Below are positions 7,645 through 15,738 of a stretch of DNA of 30,030 nucleotides, in pieces. How positions within the stretch are numbered: the first letter of the stretch is position 1; every line of letters begins with the position of its first letter. The stretch is from JBFMAE01 sp040756085 (GTDB lineage: Bacteria > Desulfobacterota > BSN033 > UBA1163), in NCBI GenBank assembly GCA_040756085.1, contig JBFMAE010000436.1:1-30030 (forward strand), written 5' to 3'. The notes beneath the pieces are model-generated. The model did no database searches. It saw nothing but the letters and a program-made list of their open reading frames with translations, and was not told the DNA's origin. A program made the translations under genes and the position numbers.

Positions 7645-8735
7645 CCTTTCTGCTTCCTCTCTCTTTGTTTTTGTAGAAGATCGACAAAGGCGCTCAATCG
7701 GGTGGTGATCATCGTCTCGGAAAGGTTCTCATTTAAAGAAAAGGTGAGGACAGGGATCTCATGTTCCCTGCTCACCCTGACTAAGATGTTTTTGGCCACT
7801 GCCTCAAGCATACATCCGAACGGAAGGAGTTGGATGGCTCCCTCATAGCCATCCTTTTTATAGAGGATCGGATAACCAATGGAGGCGTTGCACTCCCCAC
7901 CGATGTTATGGCTAAGGTAAGGTTTTGAGGCCCGAATCGCCCTCCGCTTCGATTTCGAATTTAAAAAATCTAAATGTAAGGTAAAGGCAATCTGTGAGGT
8001 GAACCACATCGTTCGTGTCACTTCCACTCCCATCTCCCCCAATCTTCGTTCAACATCCTGATTCGCATGGGGGTTGATCACCATGTAACCCTCTCCGGTG
8101 ATCAGTACCTTGATCGGATTTCTGGAACCATCCTTCTCGATGTCTTCAAATTTTTTTAAACATTCCTGGTAAGTGGAGTGGAGTTCCTTATCATCCATTG
8201 CCTCATCGATCAATCTCAGACAATCGGTTTGGGCCCTTGTCGTCTCTCCCCTCGTCACTTCCAACGGTCTGATCTTATGTGCCATTCGTTCGATGGACTC
8301 ACAGAACCTGACCTTCTTCCAACTGAATCGGATGGCCTGAAGACTCTCCCAAAAGGAGACCCCTCGCTTTTTTCTCTCCCGATTGAATCGGATGAAGTAA
8401 TCACTCCAGATATGAGTATCGTCCATGGTGATCCAGTCGAATTTAAATCCGAGATCCTTCAGTATCTGTTGCATGACCACATCGTACATTCCTAAACGAC
8501 AGGGACCGTGGTCGCTGATCATGGCGATGGTATCTGCTCCCTTCTCCAAGGCTTCGATGAAGTTACCGAGAATGAATTTAAATGGAAGGCAAGTGGATTC
8601 AGGGGAGTATTTAACCCCTAAATGAAGAGTCTGTGGACTCATCTTTGGTGGGAAGACGAAATCTGGGCCGATCTTTCTTGACATCGCCCTGAGAAAGATA
8701 TCCATATGGCCAAGATAAGGAACGGTAAGCTTCAT
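7641..8735 (-). CDS. 2-hydroxyacyl-CoA dehydratase-like subunit, type A (COG3581-like)
   Basis: A 364-aa protein, clear paralogue of the A' subunit at 4367-5446: MKLTVPYLG start, then TLHLGVKYSPESTCLPFK (C49), SDHGPCRLGMYDVVMQQILK (C79) and LLPFGCMLE (C308). The cysteines at 49 and 79 coincide with those of A'. The C-terminal motif is weaker (SLNENLSETMITTRLSAF) and lacks the IDEH sequence of the others. It follows the activase gene after a 249-base repeat-filled spacer and has only a weak ribosome site. Expected to be cytoplasmic, Fe-S containing and oxygen sensitive. The substrate cannot be read from sequence. Confidence 0.8.
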   Translation of the reverse strand: MKLTVPYLGHMDIFLRAMSRKIGPDFVFPPKMSPQTLHLGVKYSPESTCLPFKFILGNFIEALEKGADTIAMISDHGPCRLGMYDVVMQQILKDLGFKFDWITMDDTHIWSDYFIRFNRERKKRGVSFWESLQAIRFSWKKVRFCESIERMAHKIRPLEVTRGETTRAQTDCLRLIDEAMDDKELHSTYQECLKKFEDIEKDGSRNPIKVLITGEGYMVINPHANQDVERRLGEMGVEVTRTMWFTSQIAFTLHLDFLNSKSKRRAIRASKPYLSHNIGGECNASIGYPILYKKDGYEGAIQLLPFGCMLEAVAKNILVRVSREHEIPVLTFSLNENLSETMITTRLSAFVDLLQKQRERKQKG

Positions 8736-8984
8736 GGGTCAACGGAGTCCCCCGGGATCATAAATCCGAAATCCGAATATCAAAATCCCTGCCTACCGGC
8801 AGACAGGCGAAACAAATTCAAAATTCAAATTCCCCAAATTCTAAACTTTTAGTTTCGGTCATTTGGATTTCGAAAATTCGTGCTTGTTTCGGATTTCGTG
8901 CTTCGAATTTCGAATTTTTGTAAATCCGCTACTGTTTGCTATTAGGATGTTAGAAAAGAATTCTCAACCCCGATATGCAAGAAT
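8736..8984. repeat. AT-rich fold-back repeat with CCTGCC palindrome
   Basis: No gene. Contains AAATCCGAAATCCGAATA (8762-8779) and, in opposite orientation near 8887-8917, TTTCGGATTTCGTGCTTCG and more of the same type, so the spacer can fold back on itself. A short GC-rich palindrome CCTGCCTACCGGCAG (8788-8802) sits in the left arm. It looks like a dispersed intergenic repeat of a kind often seen in anaerobe genomes. It separates activase from subunit A and may affect their relative expression. Confidence 0.6.
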
Positions 8985-9950
8985 CTACAATCTCTTCACT
9001 TGGGCCTCCCATTTTCCACATCGATCACCCCAGTAGGAGACGGGTTTATCCTCCATGACGAATTCAACCACTTCACAGGTATTTTCACATTCCTTGCAGA
9101 TAAAATTTCGAGTGCGGCAACTCATCTCCACAATCCCGAAGCCTTTGAACTGTGCCCCTCCTGATCCATCCATCTTTTCTCTAGCCAGAAGGGCCGAACC
9201 GATGGCTCCCATCACAGGATAGAATTTTGGGACATGGATCTCCATTCCCAATTCCCTTTCCAGTGCCTGTTTAATTCCTGAGTTCGCCGCTACCCCTCCC
9301 TGAAACAGAATCGGCGGCCGAATGTCTTTCCCCTTTGCGACATTATTGAGATAGTTTCGGACCAAGGCCTCACAAAGCCCTGCGATGATGTCATTGAGAT
9401 GGCAACCCATCTGTTGTTTATGAACCATATCAGACTCGGCGAAGACGGTGCACCTTCCCGCGATCCTCACCGAGGATTCCGATCGGAGCGCATATCCTCC
9501 AAACGTCTCAATGGGAATGCCAAGCCTGAGGGCCTGCTGATCAAGAAAAGAACCTGTACCAGCGGCACAGACCGTATTCATTCCAAAGTCGACAACGAGT
9601 CCATTCCTAATGATGATGATCTTTGAATCCTGTCCTCCGATCTCAAGGACTGTTCTCGCATCTGGGAAGAAATGGATCGCCGCCATCGCATGAGCAGTGA
9701 TCTCATTCTTGACCACATCGGCGCCTACGAGAATGCCGGTCAACTGCCTTGCGCTTCCTGTCGTTCCAACACCACGAATCTCAATATCTTTTGGAAGAGT
9801 GGTATAAATCTCCCGCAATCCCTTCTGTACTGCCTGTATGGGCTGACCATGGGTGAGAAGATATTGGTGGCAGATGACCTCCCCTTCCTGATCGAGGAGG
9901 GCTAGATTGGTGCTGACCGACCCGACATCGATCCCGAGATACCCTTCCAT
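8985..9950 (-). CDS. CoA-enzyme activase (HgdC/BadF-BcrD type ATPase)
   Basis: A 321-aa ATPase of the ASKHA fold that delivers a low-potential electron to 2-hydroxyacyl-CoA dehydratases or benzoyl-CoA reductase-type enzymes. Seen: phosphate-1 motif GIDVGSVSTN near residue 6; EIGGQDSK at about 103-110; GMNTVCAAGTGSFLDQQA with C128; IAGRCTVFAESDMVH with C167; adenosine motif FQGGVAANSG. C128 and C167 correspond to the two cysteines per subunit that hold the bridging [4Fe-4S] cluster in HgdC-type activases. The last 45 residues add a Cys-rich tail (CRTRNFICKECENTC, then DRCGKW) that could bind another metal. It starts 5 bases after the radical SAM gene and precedes the four dehydratase-like genes. 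It is the only activase visible for them. Confidence 0.93.
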   Translation of the reverse strand: MEGYLGIDVGSVSTNLALLDQEGEVICHQYLLTHGQPIQAVQKGLREIYTTLPKDIEIRGVGTTGSARQLTGILVGADVVKNEITAHAMAAIHFFPDARTVLEIGGQDSKIIIIRNGLVVDFGMNTVCAAGTGSFLDQQALRLGIPIETFGGYALRSESSVRIAGRCTVFAESDMVHKQQMGCHLNDIIAGLCEALVRNYLNNVAKGKDIRPPILFQGGVAANSGIKQALERELGMEIHVPKFYPVMGAIGSALLAREKMDGSGGAQFKGFGIVEMSCRTRNFICKECENTCEVVEFVMEDKPVSYWGDRCGKWEAQVKRL

Positions 9951-9955
9951 TTGAC

Positions 9956-11353
9956 CTATCCTTTCCCTTTAGTTTTCTCAGCCGGTTCAACCACTTTCCT
10001 CTGACTTTTTTGCAATATTCCCTCCCAGACTTGGTCGGCTATGGATCCATACTCTCTGGCATACTGATCGATGGATTCGGAGAGATGGCTGAAGAAGTTC
10101 TCTGCGCCCGGATGGGTGAAGAAGACACCTGGCCAGGAAACCATCTCTCTCCCTATTTCTGGCTGATCGATCAGCATACAAGGCCTGAGAAGGTTCTTCA
10201 GGTAGGGCTGACGGGAACGAATCTCTCTGAAGAAAGGTGAGTCGAGAACTTCAAGGAGGGATTTTCCTTTGATGTTGTCAGAGGCGAAATGGCAAAAGAC
10301 GCACGGCTCTACATCTCCTTGGGCATTGATATGAAAATACATTCTTCCTCCAGCCATGCAGCCATTGGTCAACCTACCATCGTTCCAGAAATCGACGAAT
10401 AGGATCGGTTTGGTGGCACGGAAGCGGATGAGGGCTTGTCTTAACTGGTCTCTCTGCTGAGGAGTCGGCATCAATTGGATATCCGGATTTCTCCCGACAG
10501 GGAGGCACATGAAGTACCAGATGAGGATGGCGCCCTTTTTAACTAAGAAATCAATCAAATCATCGCTGACAAGGATATCGGTGTTCTCTCTTGTCTGGGT
10601 GAGGGAACAGGCGAAGAGAACCTTTGCCTCTTGAAGGAGGGCCATCCCCCTCATCACTTTCTGAAAATGCCCTTTCCCCCGTCTCCCGTCTGTCTCCTCC
10701 TCATTTCCTTCCAAACTGATGGCCGGAGAAACATTTCCTAAGCTAACAATTTTTTCAACCGTTACTTCATCCAAAAAACCCCCATGAGTGAAAACATGAA
10801 AAATCATCTGGGGATGTTCCCTGAAAATATCGAAAAGATCCGTTCGAAGATAGGGTTCTCCTCCGAGTACGATGATCAGATGGATTCCCATTCCCTCTGC
10901 TTCTTTCAGAATGCGATGGATCTCCTCGGCTTCCAACTCCCCTTCTTTCGAGTAGTCTCCGGCATAACAACCGTAACAGTTGAGATTACAGCGCATGGTG
11001 GGGCTGATGAGCATGGCCCGGGGTGGGTAATATCCTGTCCGTTGCTCAAAGGCCTTTCTCTGGTTGGTCCCTTCTAAAAATTGATCCACCAGAAAATGGA
11101 TGAGGGTTTCGCGCTGTTTCAAATTGCTCTCCCTGAGGATCCGCTGAGCGATCTCAAGTGAGGGATGATCCCTCTTGAAGAGCTCACGAATCCATTCAAT
11201 CTTTTCACGATAGGACTGTTTTTGAGGGATCTTCTCTGCGAGGTGTGTCAGCCGGATGAGATTTTCTTTTGAACTACTGGAAAGCAAAGAAAGGGCAAGG
11301 GTCGTAAATTTGATGAGAGAAGTTCTCTTCAGGCGGGACGAATAGTTCATCAT
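9956..11353 (-). CDS. Radical SAM protein with SPASM-like C-terminus
   Basis: 465 aa. Two adjacent ATGs (11353, 11350) follow GAGGG. About 110 residues of helical N-terminus precede the radical SAM core with CNLNCYGCYAG (CX3CX2C), then LGGEPYLR (GGE motif). Cysteines in NGCMAGGRMYFHINAQGDVE, PCVFCHF and LRPC form a SPASM/twitch-like pattern for auxiliary Fe-S clusters. Such proteins usually modify peptides or metabolites through the 5'-deoxyadenosyl radical. It sits directly upstream of the activase (5-base gap), so it is probably co-transcribed with it. Whether it modifies a dehydratase subunit or acts on a small substrate is unknown. A C-terminal segment after residue 370 has no motif I can name. 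Confidence 0.85.
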   Translation of the reverse strand: MMNYSSRLKRTSLIKFTTLALSLLSSSSKENLIRLTHLAEKIPQKQSYREKIEWIRELFKRDHPSLEIAQRILRESNLKQRETLIHFLVDQFLEGTNQRKAFEQRTGYYPPRAMLISPTMRCNLNCYGCYAGDYSKEGELEAEEIHRILKEAEGMGIHLIIVLGGEPYLRTDLFDIFREHPQMIFHVFTHGGFLDEVTVEKIVSLGNVSPAISLEGNEEETDGRRGKGHFQKVMRGMALLQEAKVLFACSLTQTRENTDILVSDDLIDFLVKKGAILIWYFMCLPVGRNPDIQLMPTPQQRDQLRQALIRFRATKPILFVDFWNDGRLTNGCMAGGRMYFHINAQGDVEPCVFCHFASDNIKGKSLLEVLDSPFFREIRSRQPYLKNLLRPCMLIDQPEIGREMVSWPGVFFTHPGAENFFSHLSESIDQYAREYGSIADQVWEGILQKSQRKVVEPAEKTKGKG

Positions 11354-11433
11354 TCCCTCTTCGATATTTTTGAAAAGATTACCTCAAAATGGAATGGTTT
11401 TCAATCCTTCCTAATCGTCTTTCAGAGATCCGA

Positions 11434-13182
11434 CTACCAGCTTCCGCCGCCTCCTCCGCCGAATCCGCCTCCTGAAAAACCCCCTCCTCCGGAGCCGCCT
11501 CTTCCACCGCTTCCTCTCGGTGCAGAAAACATCGCATTGGAGAGGCTTGAGGTAACGGAATTAATGGAATGAGTAAATCGATAAGGACTGAAAGTCCTGA
11601 ATCCCACAGGGGAAATATACCAATCAGGTGGCTCCTGATAAACTCCTTCGAATGCCATTGCCCAATTATCTGCAATATCGAGCGCAATGGCATAGGGTAA
11701 GAATTTAGAGAACAGGTTTTTATCCCCCATTCTCTCGAGTCGATCCTTTTCAGCACGATTCATGAACTCCTGAAACCCCAAAATGTCCATGTAAGCAGTG
11801 GCCCCTGCCCTTGTCTTTGCGGGCATGACCCTTCCGAAGACAAGGACAAAGAACCCTGTACATCCCAAAGCTAACAGGCTTTTACCCATGGAATGGGGTG
11901 TGAAGAAGGCCAGGGCAAAACTCCCAAAGATCGCAATAAGGATACCTGCAATGACATAGGAATGTCTCACCTTCTCAGGATTGCTCGGAAAATACTTTTT
12001 TCTCACGAGTTCTCCATAGAGGGTCTTTTTTAATATAGGTAGATGCGTATAAAATCTATTTTTCAAACTTGAGAGAAGCAGGCTTATGCCTGACGGAGAA
12101 GCTGAGAAAAGGCTCTTCATCAGTTCAATCTCAAAGGGACTGAGATTCGTATCGGGCTCTTTCGCCTTTATCAGGTCATAATCTGTCTTATCAAGAATCA
12201 ATCCTTCTCTTTTGATCTCTTCAATCTTGATATATCCCTTGACGGCAAGGCCTATGATCGTCGATGTGATATCTCTCTGATCGAGTTTTTCATCGATGAG
12301 GGTGCCAACCTCTGCCGGAGTGAGGGGTCGATCATCAAACTTCGGAGGCTCATACATCACGGTGATCGATTCTCTGACTCTGGGATCCCTTCCCTTTCGA
12401 TACCAGCGATTGATCATGTAGAGGAATGAAAAAATGGGCAATAAAAATATCCAGTTCTCTTTTATATCGATTGCCCACAAAAATCTCTTCCAGGAGGACG
12501 GGGGAGAAACGAGTCCCTTATCCCACCCAAAGGCGATGGTCAGACCCTCGCCTGTATTGAGATTTCGCCTTGTAAAAAATTTCCCGCCATTCTCATAAGT
12601 TTCATAGGCACACTCCTCCTTCGAACCGTAACGTCCTACATAGCCTGCTATCCATAAATCTTTACTCTTATTCTCTATGGATAGATGGACATCTGCCGAT
12701 GCTTCCCGGATGGGTGCCTTCCAGTAATTTCCAGTCACATTCCAGTAGAGTTCATCATGGTCATCAAAAAAGAGGATCGCATTCTCGACCTTATAATGAA
12801 TGATATAGGTCTGATTTCCACTCACAAATCGTTTGGGGTCCCCGATCCTGATGCGAATTACAGAATCTGTCTTTCTCACCTGGTATTTCCAGGTTTTCCC
12901 TGCCCCATCTTCTACGGAGAACACTTTCAGGGGGGTCACGATCGTTTTTCCCAATTCATCTCTGTACCGAAATGGAATCTCCCGATAAATCCCATGTCTC
13001 GGACGATCGAACTTCACACTGATCATCTCCTTGACGAAAAAGGATGAATCGGGGTAGATGGTGATATCCGAGTGAAATTTGTTGATGGTGAAGTACTGGG
13101 CAAAGGCTAGAGAAATGAATAGGATGAGGTTCAGGCTGAGGAGGGCAAACATTAATATAAATGATTTTTGTAAGACTTTCAT
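11434..13182 (-). CDS. DUF2207 membrane protein with glycine-rich tail
   Basis: 582 aa. An N-terminal hydrophobic segment/signal (FILMFALLSLNLILFISLAFA) is followed by an exported domain (YFTINKFHSDITIYPDSSFFVKE) typical of DUF2207. A transmembrane segment lies near WIFLLPIFSFLYMI, a cytosolic stretch follows, then a hydrophobic pair (VIAGILIAIFGSFALAFF and LLALGCTGFFVLVFG). The tail is a Gly/Ser-rich run ending GGGGGGSW, which is usual in this family. DUF2207 proteins are commonly encoded beside lemA, as here (118 bases upstream). The ATG at 13182 has an AAGGAAA ribosome site. The biochemical function is not established. The family assignment is good; any role in the lipid system is only positional. 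Confidence 0.85.
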   Translation of the reverse strand: MKVLQKSFILMFALLSLNLILFISLAFAQYFTINKFHSDITIYPDSSFFVKEMISVKFDRPRHGIYREIPFRYRDELGKTIVTPLKVFSVEDGAGKTWKYQVRKTDSVIRIRIGDPKRFVSGNQTYIIHYKVENAILFFDDHDELYWNVTGNYWKAPIREASADVHLSIENKSKDLWIAGYVGRYGSKEECAYETYENGGKFFTRRNLNTGEGLTIAFGWDKGLVSPPSSWKRFLWAIDIKENWIFLLPIFSFLYMINRWYRKGRDPRVRESITVMYEPPKFDDRPLTPAEVGTLIDEKLDQRDITSTIIGLAVKGYIKIEEIKREGLILDKTDYDLIKAKEPDTNLSPFEIELMKSLFSASPSGISLLLSSLKNRFYTHLPILKKTLYGELVRKKYFPSNPEKVRHSYVIAGILIAIFGSFALAFFTPHSMGKSLLALGCTGFFVLVFGRVMPAKTRAGATAYMDILGFQEFMNRAEKDRLERMGDKNLFSKFLPYAIALDIADNWAMAFEGVYQEPPDWYISPVGFRTFSPYRFTHSINSVTSSLSNAMFSAPRGSGGRGGSGGGGFSGGGFGGGGGGSW

Positions 13183-13199
13183 TGTTCTTTCCTTATGTT

Positions 13200-13289
13200 A
13201 TTCCGCATTCCCTGCCTACCGGCAGACATGCGGAATCCCTGCCTGCGGCAGGCCTTGAACCTAACATGGTACAGGGCAGGCAGGCGAAT
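13200..13289. repeat. GC-rich CCTGCC palindrome cluster (repeat family B)
   Basis: ATTCCGCAT (13200-13208) pairs perfectly with ATGCGGAAT (13228-13236) around CCTGCCTACCGGCAG. A second copy, CCTGCCTGCGGCAGG, follows near 13238, and GGGCAGGCAGG near 13274 closes the outer fold. It fills the space between lemA and the DUF2207 gene. Related copies lie at about 8788, 22741 and 28204. Confidence 0.65.
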
Positions 13290-13300
13290 TCCGAAATAGA

Positions 13301-13855
13301 TTAAAAACTCACTTTCACCGGCTTTCTTTCCGCCTCAGGGGCTTCAAGCTGGAATAGCTCTGCCTGTTTAAAATTGAACTGCGATGCAATCAGGTTTGAG
13401 GGAAAAGATTCGATCAGGATGTTAAAGTCCCGCACCACTGCATTATAATATCTTCTTGAGTATTCGATGTTATTCTCAAGTTCCTGTAACTGGGACTGGA
13501 GTTGAATGAAATTGGCATTAGCCTTTAACTCGGGATAGGCCTCTGCCACTGCAAACAAACTCTTCAAGGTATCTCTCAGCATGTTTTCAGCCTTTGCCAT
13601 CTCCGCAGGGGAGTTCGCCTTCATGGCCATGGCCCTTGCCTGGGTAACTTTTTCAAAGACAGTCTTTTCATGGGAGGCGTACCCCTTCACGGTTTCAACC
13701 AGGTTGGGCACAAGGTCATATCGTTTTTTGCACTGGACATCGATATCCGACCATGAGGATTTGACCGTGTTCCTGAGGCGAACGAGTTTGTTGTAAATAG
13801 CAACCACAGCAACGACAAGAATGGCAAGGATGATGAGAAGGATGATCCAGGTCAT
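13301..13855 (-). CDS. lemA: LemA family protein
   Basis: 184 aa with a single N-terminal transmembrane segment (WIILLIILAILVVAVVAIY) and a long helical domain. The family signature is clear: IDVQCKKRYDLVPNLVETVKGY, then ENNIEYSRRYYNAVVRDFN near the C-terminus. LemA proteins are membrane anchored with the helical part outside the cytoplasm or facing the periplasm, and their molecular role is not settled. The start has a strong AGGAGGAG site just upstream. It is followed by a DUF2207 gene, a common partner, and preceded by an NfeD gene, another membrane-quality protein. The trio may form its own transcription unit inside the larger minus-strand series. Confidence 0.95.
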   Translation of the reverse strand: MTWIILLIILAILVVAVVAIYNKLVRLRNTVKSSWSDIDVQCKKRYDLVPNLVETVKGYASHEKTVFEKVTQARAMAMKANSPAEMAKAENMLRDTLKSLFAVAEAYPELKANANFIQLQSQLQELENNIEYSRRYYNAVVRDFNILIESFPSNLIASQFNFKQAELFQLEAPEAERKPVKVSF

Positions 13856-13886
13856 TTTTCTCCTCCTTTTTGAGATTGAAGAGAAG

Positions 13887-13913
13887 CGTATAGAATTTAT
13901 AGATTTTTTTCAA
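13887..13913 (-). promoter_or_regulatory. Possible promoter upstream of lemA
   Basis: Reading the minus strand, TTGAAA (13913-13908) and TATACG (13892-13887) are separated by 15 bases, ahead of the lemA start at 13855. The spacing is short and the -10 imperfect, so this is only a candidate. Confidence 0.25.
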
Positions 13914-13964
13914 GCATTTTTTGATCCTTTTCGAAACTGGGGAGAATAGAGAAAAGTAAAATTT

Positions 13965-14384
13965 TCAACCCTTCTTACTTTTTTTACTTTCTGGCCGCAC
14001 AAGTAATACGAGGCCGCGTATTCCTTGAACTCGAACGCTCTCTCCTTTTTCTACCGGAGGGCCTCCGCCGATCAATTCGGCCTTCCAGAGCTCACCATGG
14101 ATCCGTATATAGCCCGAAGGGTCCAACCGTTCCTCTGCAATCCCTTTTTCACCCACCATTCCATGTAACATTCTTTCCCGACTCCGGTCGTAGGCCCGCC
14201 ATACAAATGGAAAAAGGATCGCATCTTTAGCCATCCATATAAGAATGAAGCCCCAGACAAACCATCCGGGTAGATCGACATAGCGTCGAACCACAAACAA
14301 GATCACAGTGAGTAAAGCCAGACTGGGGATCTGGAAGAGGATATATCTGATCACAGTGCGAGATGACCAACCTGACCTCTTCAT
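13965..14384 (-). CDS. NfeD-like membrane protein (short form)
   Basis: 139 aa. Two transmembrane segments (IRYILFQIPSLALLTVILFV and LPGWFVWGFILIWMAKDAIL) precede a small beta-barrel domain beginning MVGEKGIAEERLDPSGYIRI and running to VQGIRGLVLLVRP, the OB-fold typical of NfeD proteins. Short NfeD proteins usually sit beside stomatin/SPFH or membrane protease genes; here the neighbours are lemA and DUF2207 downstream and a radical SAM gene 40 bases upstream. A role in membrane organisation or quality control is likely from family knowledge. A link to the lipid cluster is inference. Confidence 0.75.
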   Translation of the reverse strand: MKRSGWSSRTVIRYILFQIPSLALLTVILFVVRRYVDLPGWFVWGFILIWMAKDAILFPFVWRAYDRSRERMLHGMVGEKGIAEERLDPSGYIRIHGELWKAELIGGGPPVEKGESVRVQGIRGLVLLVRPESKKSKKG

Positions 14385-14424
14385 CCGTTTCGATGACCTC
14401 TTATGGGAGAGAAGGGCCGAATAC

Positions 14425-15738
14425 TTAAGCCTTATTTCGAGTGTAGAAATATCGTTCTGCCTTTTTGACGGCAGGCCAGAGGCCCAGGTTCATCGGGCCA
14501 AAGATAATTAAACCTCTTCGAAGATGAAAGGGATTGAAGACCCTTCTCATCATGGAGGGGATGGAGTAGAAGGAGCGATTCACCTTCCAGAACCCCTCTT
14601 GAAGTTCCTCTACGGTCATCCGTTGGGGGCGAAAGACTACAGTGGCCATATCATACTTCGACCAATCCTCTGTCAGAAGCCTTCCTTCCTGTCTTAACCT
14701 CTGATAAATCCGGGTTCCTGGAAAAGGGGTGAGGATGGGTAAGAAGGCCCCGTCGATCCTGTTTCGGTCAGCAAATTCTAAAAACTCATCAAAGACCGAT
14801 GGATCATCATAATCATAGCCAAAAACAAAGGAGGCATAAACGCCAATCCCTGCGTCATGGAGCCTCCGAATCCCTTTCTCGTAGGCATCAATTCGATTGA
14901 TCCTCTTCCCCATGAGATTAAGGTTTTCCTCACGAAGACTCTCAAATCCGATGAAGAGTCCATGGCATCCTGCTTTTGCCATCAGGGAGACCATCTCTTC
15001 ATCCTCGGCAATATGGATCGGTCCCTGGCTGACCCATCGCAATCGATAATGGGAAAGCATGGTGAGAAGTTCTCTGGCATGAGAGAGGCTCCCGACCAGA
15101 TTGTCATCGACAAAGAAGATATAGGCCTTCGATCGTTCCAGAGATTGAATCTCCTTTTCGACTTCGGAGATCGGTCTCACCCGGTAAGTCCCTCCATGAA
15201 GGGCGGTCACTGAACAGAACTCACAGTCATAAGGGCAGCCTCTCGTGGTTTGAATCAGGTTGTGAAAGAGGTATCCCTTTTCAGGAAGGAGGTTTCTTCT
15301 CGGGATGGGGAGACGACGGAGATCGGTTCTCTCTTTTTGACGATAAAACGGCTTTAACATCTCCCTTTCTGCATCATCTAAAATCTCGGGCCAGATTTCA
15401 TCCGCTTCACCAATGGCCACGCTGTCCGAATGTTCTTTGGCTTCTTGAGGAAGCCACGAGGCGTGGATGCCTCCCATTACCACCTTCCTCCCTCTCTGCC
15501 GAAATTGGTCTGCAATCGCATAGCCCCTTGGAGCCAGAGGCGTGATGGCAGTAATGGCGACAAGATCCACTTCCTGTTCGAAGTCAATCTCGGTGAGGCT
15601 TTCATCAATGATCCTGATTCGATGATGGGAGGGTGTGAGTCCTGCAAGGAGAGAGGTTGAAATGAGAGGAAATTTAAAGGCGATCACATCCCAGAAACTG
15701 TCCTTCGGCCATCTGGGGATAATGAAAGTGATTTTCAT
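14425..15738 (-). CDS. B12-binding-domain radical SAM protein
   Basis: 437 aa. The N-terminal 130 residues have the Rossmann-like cobalamin-binding-type domain (VDLVAITAITPLAPRGYAIA, MGGIHASWLPQEA, GEADEIWPEIL) but lack a DXHXXG base-off motif. The radical SAM core carries RGCPYDCEFCSV (CX3CX2C) near residue 170, with FVDDNLVG and LFIGFESL motifs and a helical C-terminal domain. Such proteins methylate unactivated carbons or catalyse ring and chain rearrangements in lipids, hopanoids and natural products. Its ATG overlaps the lipoprotein stop as TAATG (15736-15740), so it is coupled to the CrtI-like and lipoprotein genes. It is paralogous to the protein at 28398-29744. Substrate unknown. Confidence 0.88.
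   Translation of the reverse strand: MKITFIIPRWPKDSFWDVIAFKFPLISTSLLAGLTPSHHRIRIIDESLTEIDFEQEVDLVAITAITPLAPRGYAIADQFRQRGRKVVMGGIHASWLPQEAKEHSDSVAIGEADEIWPEILDDAEREMLKPFYRQKERTDLRRLPIPRRNLLPEKGYLFHNLIQTTRGCPYDCEFCSVTALHGGTYRVRPISEVEKEIQSLERSKAYIFFVDDNLVGSLSHARELLTMLSHYRLRWVSQGPIHIAEDEEMVSLMAKAGCHGLFIGFESLREENLNLMGKRINRIDAYEKGIRRLHDAGIGVYASFVFGYDYDDPSVFDEFLEFADRNRIDGAFLPILTPFPGTRIYQRLRQEGRLLTEDWSKYDMATVVFRPQRMTVEELQEGFWKVNRSFYSIPSMMRRVFNPFHLRRGLIIFGPMNLGLWPAVKKAERYFYTRNKA

Noticed and set aside
4367..9950. Benzoyl-CoA reductase (BcrABCD) operon
   Set aside because: There is only one activase-type ATPase, and the four subunits look like COG3580/COG3581 types rather than BcrB/BcrC. No aromatic-degradation genes are nearby.
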